Below, piece by piece: positions 59,135 through 64,000 of a stretch of DNA of 64,000 nucleotides. How positions within the stretch are numbered: position 1 is the stretch's first letter; each line of letters opens with the position of its first letter. The notes below the pieces were generated by a model. The model saw only the letters and a list, made by a program, of their open reading frames with translations, was not told where the DNA came from and did no database searches. Source of the stretch: Novosphingobium profundi (GTDB taxonomy: Bacteria; Pseudomonadota; Alphaproteobacteria; Sphingomonadales; Sphingomonadaceae); the NCBI RefSeq assembly GCF_020524485.1, contig NZ_JAIVLF010000004.1, forward strand, positions 682,001 through 746,000. The letters are read 5' to 3'. The position numbers and the translations under genes were made by a program.

Positions 59135-61204
59135 TCACAGTTCCAGTTCGAACTGCTGCGCGCGCTCGGCGCCCATCGTATAGGTCGCATTGACCAGGCG
59201 CTGCTGGACCATCTTGTCCATCGCATGCTTTTCCGCTGCGAAATTGTCGGCTTCGTCGAGACCGAGAAGGTCATCGGTCACCTGCGGTTCGACACTGGCG
59301 TGATCCGGCTCATCATCGGGCTGGCGCTGCTGATCGACGCCGCCATCGTTCTGCTCGCTGACTTTTGCATCATCGGAAATTTCACACGATGAGGCCGAGG
59401 CATGGTCGTCCCGCGCCAATCTTTGATCAATCGAGCGCACCTCTTCCTGCCAGTCGGATGAACGGCTTTCGGGGCTGTCCGGATATTTCCCTTCCCCCAA
59501 AGCTGGCGGAGCCTGAACGCGCTGCGTAAATGCGCTATCTTGATAGTAGCGCAGCTTCTTGGCCCGGATCGGCGGCATACCCGAAACCAGCACGAGTTCA
59601 TCGTCAGGATCGAGTTGGAGTATTTCACCGGGCGTCAGGAGCGCCCGCGCGGTTTCCTGTCGACTGACCATGACGTGCGATAGCCATACCGCGAGCCTGT
59701 GCCCGGCGTAATTGCGCATCGCGCGCTGCTCGGTTGCCGTGCCCAACGCATCGGAAATACGCTTGGCGGTCCGCTCGTCGTTTGCCGCGAAGGCAACACG
59801 GACATGGCAATTGTCGAGGATCGAGTTGTGCTCTCCGTAAGCCTTTTCGATCTGGTTGAGGCTCTGCGCGATGAGGAATGCGCGCACGCCGTACCCTGCT
59901 AGAAATGCGAGGCTCGTCTCGAAGAAGTCGAGACGCCCGAGTGCTGGAAATTCGTCAAGCATGAGAAGCAGGCGATGGCGTGCCTTGGCCTTTTCATCAG
60001 CCTTGCGATCACCAGGCAGCTGTTCGGTGAGACGGCGTCCGATCTGGTTCAGAACGAGCCGGATGAGCGGCTTTGTGCGGCTGATGTCCGAAGGGGGCAC
60101 GACGAGGTAGAGCGAAACCGGGTAGCGCGCCTCGACCAGGTCCGCGATGCGCCAATCCGAGGCGGACGTCATCACCGAGACGATGGGGTCGCGGTAGAGC
60201 CCCAGGAAGGACATCGCGGTCGAAAGCACGCCCGACTGTTCGTTCACCGACTTGTTGAGGACCTCGCGTGCGGCTGAGGCCACCACCGGATGAACGCGCG
60301 GCTTCTCCTCGCTACCTAGATGGTTTGTCGCCATCATCGCGTGCAACGTCGCAACGAAACTGCGCGAAGGATCGGACAAGAACATTGCAACGCCCGAGAG
60401 CGTCTTGTCCGCTTCCGCATAAAGAACGTGAAGGATCGCCCCGACCAGCAACGAATGGCTGGTCTTCTCCCAATGCCCGCGCCGCTCCAGTGCCCCTTCG
60501 GGATCGACGAGAATGTCGGCGATGTTCTGTACATCGCGCACTTCAAAGAGGCCGCGCCGCACCTCGAGCAAGGGATTGTAGCGCGCCGAGCGAGGATCGG
60601 TCGGATTGAACAGCAGGCAATGCGAGAAGCGTGAGCGCCAGCCTGCCGTCAATTGCCAATTCTCACCCTTGATGTCGTGGATGACGGCAGAACCGGTCCA
60701 ACCCAGCAACGTGGGAATGACAAGCCCGACGCCCTTGCCCGACCGGGTGGGAGCAAAGGCCATGACATGTTCAGCGCCGTCATGGCGCAGATAGTCTTGA
60801 TCTAACCGCCCGAGGAAAATGCCCTGATCAGCCAAGACACCGGCTGCGCGGATGTCGCGGCGCGTAGCCCAGCGCGCCGAGCCGTAAGTAGTGACGTGGC
60901 GGCGCTGGCGGGCGCGCCAAACCGACCCCGCGATAGCCGTCATACACGCCAATAGCCCACTTGCAGCCGCCATTGCGCCAGCCGATTCGAAGACTTCCGG
61001 CGCGTAGGCTTCGAACTCAAACCACCACACGAAAAGAGACCACGGGCGGTAGATGGCGACACCACCGATCCGGAAAAGCGGGTCCCCCAATTCAGGCTGA
61101 TAGGCCAGGGTCGCCGCCGCCCACTGCGTGGCGCACCAGACACCGATGACAATGACGAGAACAACAATGGCCATCTGGCCGATCAGCAGCTTTGTCGGGG
61201 TCAT
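59135..61204 (-). CDS. traG: Conjugal coupling protein TraG (VirD4)
   Basis: TraG is the VirD4 coupling ATPase that brings the relaxosome to the channel. The 689-residue protein has three or four N-terminal hydrophobic segments, Walker A (PTRSGKG at about 152-158) after HVMAFAPTRSGKGVGLV, Walker B in RLLLMLDEFPALGR, and FLIAQSLNQIEKAYGEHNSI. It is the most upstream gene of the trb operon in this window. ATG 61204 has GGAGG 7 nt upstream. A relaxase gene, often its neighbour, is not found beside it. Confidence 0.96.
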   Translation of the reverse strand: MTPTKLLIGQMAIVVLVIVIGVWCATQWAAATLAYQPELGDPLFRIGGVAIYRPWSLFVWWFEFEAYAPEVFESAGAMAAASGLLACMTAIAGSVWRARQRRHVTTYGSARWATRRDIRAAGVLADQGIFLGRLDQDYLRHDGAEHVMAFAPTRSGKGVGLVIPTLLGWTGSAVIHDIKGENWQLTAGWRSRFSHCLLFNPTDPRSARYNPLLEVRRGLFEVRDVQNIADILVDPEGALERRGHWEKTSHSLLVGAILHVLYAEADKTLSGVAMFLSDPSRSFVATLHAMMATNHLGSEEKPRVHPVVASAAREVLNKSVNEQSGVLSTAMSFLGLYRDPIVSVMTSASDWRIADLVEARYPVSLYLVVPPSDISRTKPLIRLVLNQIGRRLTEQLPGDRKADEKAKARHRLLLMLDEFPALGRLDFFETSLAFLAGYGVRAFLIAQSLNQIEKAYGEHNSILDNCHVRVAFAANDERTAKRISDALGTATEQRAMRNYAGHRLAVWLSHVMVSRQETARALLTPGEILQLDPDDELVLVSGMPPIRAKKLRYYQDSAFTQRVQAPPALGEGKYPDSPESRSSDWQEEVRSIDQRLARDDHASASSCEISDDAKVSEQNDGGVDQQRQPDDEPDHASVEPQVTDDLLGLDEADNFAAEKHAMDKMVQQRLVNATYTMGAERAQQFELEL

Positions 61205-61535
61205 GTCCGTCCTCCGGGCCACGTACAGATTGTCTGCACGGGAGGAAGGATGAGAGGTTTACGCTACTTGAGGCAGGCTAAGTCTGGTGCCGGCCCCCTC
61301 CTGTCCGGTGACGTTCAGTCCCTGAGTCGAGCGGATCGAACCACGCAGCGATTCACGAACGCATGGAATTTCAGCGAAAGCATCGCGATTCGGGGAATTG
61401 AAAACCGCAACAACCACCCCCCTCGATACCTAGGGGCAAATTCAGGGGCGCTTGCAATTCGCATCGCACGACCAACTGGATCGGCGCTCCCTACCTGCTC
61501 GTCAAAAGTCAGGTCTGGCGAAGCAGGGGTAAGCT
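61205..61535. other. Gene-free stretch upstream of traG
   Basis: These 331 nt lie between traG and the RES toxin gene on the same strand. I see no convincing ORF, tRNA or hairpin with a T-run; the one open frame on the plus strand (61250-61543) has no recognisable features. The trb operon promoter is likely here or farther upstream. Confidence 0.4.
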
Positions 61536-62258
61536 CTAACTAATACCGAAGGTAGTATCGGAAAACACGAACCGCTCGTTGGAAGGAAAAGCCGCAAGCG
61601 CAACAAGCTGGCCTGTTTCAAAGCGCAAGTGCCAGGTCTTGCCTCGTCGCGGGGCTCGCTCCGCAAAAGCAGACGGATCCAGCACCACAACGTTGCAGCC
61701 GCGTGCCGGATCTCGGACCGACATCGTTCGGATGGTCTGCGTACCTGCTTCGCGCGCGGCTCCAGCCAGTTCCTGACAGGCGCTGTAATCACCAGGATCA
61801 TTCCAAAGATCTGCCGATGCTGCGAAAGGCTCTCTCGTCAGGTCGATACCACGTTCGGTATCAAGCTTGACCGAGAAGCTCGTATACTCCGTGGTGGTCG
61901 AGGGCGGTGTAAAACCTGGCGAGCGGGAAAAGAAGCGCAGCCTCCAGTAAGCGGTTTCCGCGATAGCAGTGCTCTCGCGTTCGCTCGCATAAAAGATCCC
62001 TGGCCTTTCGCCGGCCCGGCGAAAACGGCTCGCCTGGCCATGCCCATAGCGAAAGGGCGAAGCGAGAAGGAAATCGAGATGACGCGCGCTTTCGGGAAGC
62101 TGCGGCTTTACCTCCTCGGCCAGAAGTTCGAGCATGTGCTGGTCATCAAGATTGGTCGCCAGCCGATTCGTGGAAATCCGGTGCTGAGCCTCAACGACGC
62201 GCCAGACCCGTCCGGCATAGGGACTGTGTTCAGACGCGAGCTCGGTAGAAGTCCACAT
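61536..62258 (-). CDS. RES-domain toxin
   Basis: RES-domain proteins are NAD+-degrading toxins paired with Xre/MbcA-type antitoxins. The 240-residue protein carries an N-terminal YAGRVWRVVEAQHRIST and the RES core: HGQASRFRRAGERPGIFYASERESTAIAETAYWRLRF (read in parts), including the conserved Arg, Tyr and Glu. ATG 62258 overlaps the antitoxin gene by 29 nt. The pair is coupled and probably stabilises the element. Toxicity is inferred from the family, not shown here. Confidence 0.85.
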   Translation of the reverse strand: MWTSTELASEHSPYAGRVWRVVEAQHRISTNRLATNLDDQHMLELLAEEVKPQLPESARHLDFLLASPFRYGHGQASRFRRAGERPGIFYASERESTAIAETAYWRLRFFSRSPGFTPPSTTTEYTSFSVKLDTERGIDLTREPFAASADLWNDPGDYSACQELAGAAREAGTQTIRTMSVRDPARGCNVVVLDPSAFAERAPRRGKTWHLRFETGQLVALAAFPSNERFVFSDTTFGIS

Positions 62259-62604
62259 AGTCACAGACCTCGATCAGGCCCCTCATCGTATCGATCTGAT
62301 CAATTGGCTTGCCGCCGAGATCGAGGTTGTTGGTCTCCAGCCACTGCTTTGCGGCACTGTCGTCACTGCCCAAAAGGGCATCGAGGCTGCGGAACAAGCG
62401 CAACAGAAACTGGCCTGCTTCAAAAGACTTACTCGCCGGATCGAGACGTGTCTCACCGCTGCGCAACCTTGAGGCCGTCGCCATCGACACGCCCAAGACC
62501 GCACCAAGCTTAGCGTTCTTCAACCCCCAAAGCTCGGCAATCCTGGCGATTGCGTCCGTTAGGACATCGGCCCTGTCACGCGACGGAGCAACAGCTACAA
62601 CCAT
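62230..62604 (-). CDS. Xre/MbcA/ParS-type antitoxin
   Basis: A 124-residue antitoxin with an N-terminal Xre HTH (about 15-60, AKLGAVLGVSMATASRLRSGETRL, in parts) and a C-terminal MbcA/ParS toxin-binding domain (LFRSLDALLGSDDSAAKQWLETNNLDLGGKPIDQI, in parts). The pairing with a downstream RES gene is the known arrangement. ATG 62604 has AAGGAGG upstream. It precedes and overlaps the toxin, as antitoxins usually do. Confidence 0.88.
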   Translation of the reverse strand: MVVAVAPSRDRADVLTDAIARIAELWGLKNAKLGAVLGVSMATASRLRSGETRLDPASKSFEAGQFLLRLFRSLDALLGSDDSAAKQWLETNNLDLGGKPIDQIDTMRGLIEVCDYVDFYRARV

Positions 62605-62620
62605 AGGGCGCCTCCTTTCA

Positions 62621-62639
62621 CATGAGCATATAGACATGA
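62621..62639. promoter_or_regulatory. Direct repeats upstream of the antitoxin gene
   Basis: CATGA at 62621-62625 and 62635-62639 repeat with a period of 14 bp, near an AT-rich TATATG (minus strand, -10-like). An autoregulatory operator is possible. The remaining 200 nt to the hydrolase show nothing further. Confidence 0.25.
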
Positions 62640-62852
62640 ATCCTCTCAATTGAAAGAACCGTTCGAGCGATGTCGTCGCGACAGATCACCGCGTTAGCGC
62701 CGTTTCGAACACCTCCCCCGGCTCCCCGTCCACTCGGTTGCCGATTTCAGCTTCTCAGGAGCGGACGGTCAGCAAGGCTGTCGAATGCGCTCTTTTGAAC
62801 CAGATCTCAATGCTCCTTTGGAGCACCTTGAGGAGGTCACTTCAGGGGCAGC

Positions 62853-64000
62853 TCATCCCCCGCCGAACAGTTCCGGATAGGTCCACCACCAAGGGTAACG
62901 CGTATCGCCCAGCACCATGGTCACGATTGCGGGGTAGATGAGTTCGGCACGCACGTCATTGCCGAGCAGGACAACACAGCGCTTGTTGACCTCGTCGCAC
63001 TGGACGATGTTGCCAGTCCAGTCGTTGTGGCCGCCCTTGGCGAAGAACCGACTCGATGGTCCCCTCCAGGTATCAACCCCGAGACCGCCGGCAAGGTGCA
63101 CCTGTGGACCGCGTGGATCGTAGGTGCCTAGCACCTCGATGGTCGGGAATTTGGACTTTGTGTGGATCGGCACTTCAGGCCGCGTCCATTCGGCGCGCAT
63201 TTCGGCCGAGAGGCCTTCGCCCATCATCATGCCGCGCCACATTCGCGCCTGATCGGCGATGGTGGAATCCATTGATCCTGACGCGCTGACGTTGTCACGA
63301 TGATCGTGCGGCACAAAGCTTCCGTCGAACTTATAGCCGTCGGCGAGGTGGCTGGCGAAATCATCGCGCCACTGCATGCTGGTATTGGGCATGCCGAAGC
63401 GATCATAGATGCGCCGTTGCATCTCCTTCTTCACATCGAGGCCCAGTCCTTCTTCGAGCACAAACTGGAGCAGATAGAAGCCTTCGCCCGAATAGGCATA
63501 GGCGGTGCCCGGCTTGAAATGGAACGACATGTCGTTGTCGGGTTCGAACCAGCGCAGGTTGGCAAGGCCTGAGCTGTGGGTCAGCAGCATGCGCGGCGTG
63601 AGCAGCCGCCAGGCATCGTCGCCTTCCAAGGACGACCAGTCCCTCTCTCCACCGCTGTATTCGGGCAGCGGTCTGGCAAGGTATTCGCGGATCGGCCGAT
63701 CCAGGTCGATCCTGCCTTCATCCACCAGTTGCAGAACCATATAGGCAAAGGCCGCCTTGGTGATCGATGCGGCGTACATGATCGTATCGGTCTTCAGCGG
63801 GCGCTGATCTTCGACATTGGCATAGCCGAAAGCGCGGATGTGGCGGATTTCATTGCCCTCGATGATCGCGATTGCCATCCCCTTGACGTCGTTTCGCGCC
63901 ATCAATTCCTCTATACGCGTATCGAGCGCATCATAGCTGGAAACGGCGGTTGCCACCGGCGGGGGCGTGGCAGGCATTGCGGCTGATCCGTTCAGGCTGT
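62853..64000 (-). CDS. Serine hydrolase/beta-lactamase family protein, 5' end cut off
   Basis: A class C beta-lactamase/esterase-like (S12) protein. The visible 382 residues run to the stop at 62853 and stay open to the window edge. The nucleophile is in SITK, the Tyr motif is YAYSGEGFYLLQ, and a C-terminal KGGHNDWTGN resembles the third motif. The reading frame upstream of ATG 63977 continues, so the true start and probable signal peptide lie outside. It seems to be cargo; the substrate (peptide, ester or lactam) is unknown. Confidence 0.85.
   Translation of the reverse strand, partial: SLNGSAAMPATPPPVATAVSSYDALDTRIEELMARNDVKGMAIAIIEGNEIRHIRAFGYANVEDQRPLKTDTIMYAASITKAAFAYMVLQLVDEGRIDLDRPIREYLARPLPEYSGGERDWSSLEGDDAWRLLTPRMLLTHSSGLANLRWFEPDNDMSFHFKPGTAYAYSGEGFYLLQFVLEEGLGLDVKKEMQRRIYDRFGMPNTSMQWRDDFASHLADGYKFDGSFVPHDHRDNVSASGSMDSTIADQARMWRGMMMGEGLSAEMRAEWTRPEVPIHTKSKFPTIEVLGTYDPRGPQVHLAGGLGVDTWRGPSSRFFAKGGHNDWTGNIVQCDEVNKRCVVLLGNDVRAELIYPAIVTMVLGDTRYPWWWTYPELFGGG

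Larger units (their letters stand above)
47495..64000. mobile_element. Integrative conjugative element at tRNA-Gln, left part
   Basis: The element starts at the 3' end of tRNA-Gln with a P4-type integrase. It then carries an AlpA-like regulator, DUF2274, a trb conjugation operon with traG, a RES/Xre toxin-antitoxin pair and a serine hydrolase, and runs past the right edge. A type IV secretion system of the TrbB-TraG kind, as in sphingomonad and related mobile elements, is complete for B-C-D-E-J-L-F-G-I. A relaxase, oriT and the right attachment site are not in view, so whether it moves by itself is undecided. Confidence 0.8.

Noticed and set aside
61250..61543. 97-codon plus-strand frame upstream of traG
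   Set aside because: No motif, no good Shine-Dalgarno context, and it runs into the convergent RES gene.

Overview
The window reads as one piece of a GC-rich alphaproteobacterial chromosome, most likely from the Sphingomonadales (Novosphingobium or Erythrobacter-like). The indicators are a circularly permuted two-piece tmRNA gene with the tag ANDNEALALAA, an lptD-surA-pdxA-rsmA operon, a complete valine-degradation cluster, and a P4-type integrase next to a trb-type conjugation module, an arrangement common in sphingomonads. Genus is inference. No rRNA operon, replication origin or CRISPR array was seen.

Positions 1-47,570 are core chromosome. From left to right: partial pepA, divergent from the outer-membrane/ribosome-maturation operon lptD-surA-pdxA-rsmA (866-6741); a PilZ protein and a beta-propeller protein (6.7-8.6 kb); malate synthase G (8.7-10.8 kb); a small membrane protein; the tmRNA gene on the minus strand (about 11.44-11.80 kb) and mscL; lemA plus two TPM-domain genes, a Nudix hydrolase and a zinc-ribbon-like small protein (12.5-15.5 kb). 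At 15.4-21.6 kb the minus strand carries mmsA, a lipoprotein gene, an acyl-CoA dehydrogenase, a 3-hydroxyisobutyryl-CoA hydrolase, an enoyl-CoA hydratase and mmsB. Together these take isobutyryl-CoA to propionyl-CoA. A divergent LysR regulator sits across a 16-bp perfect palindrome. Then come a flavin reductase, an acyltransferase, a LacI-type regulator with two helix-turn-helix domains, htpX, and two S9 peptidases facing each other (27.4-31.7 kb). The stretch 31.7-43 kb is mixed housekeeping: LysR, apaG, an HWE histidine kinase, metZ, a lipid-linked-sugar glycosyltransferase pair, leuB, recO, ubiK, tspO, tlyA and a lipoprotein. At 42.6-43.1 kb there is a compact transcript-like unit: a palindrome, a Shine-Dalgarno fully complementary to the expected 16S rRNA tail, an 18-codon ORF and a terminator. 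ilvE, an M14 carboxypeptidase, a class A acid phosphatase and a YghU-type GST follow.

From 47,495 to the right edge lies an integrative conjugative element in tRNA-Gln(TTG). It holds the integrase, an AlpA-like regulator, a DUF2274 protein and a tightly overlapped minus-strand mating-pair-formation operon, transcribed traG-copG-trbB-C-D-E-J-L-F-G-I. Beyond traG are a RES/Xre toxin-antitoxin pair and a serine hydrolase cut by the window edge. No relaxase, oriT or trbK is visible, and the other attachment end is outside the window.

The observations most worth following are the double-HTH LacI protein, the small transcript with the fully complementary Shine-Dalgarno, the palindromes flanking tRNA-Gln, and the LysR/mmsA operator. 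The LysR-flavin reductase coupling and the hairpin at the expected trbK position are secondary. All functional statements rest on reading motifs in the sequence; no database search was run.
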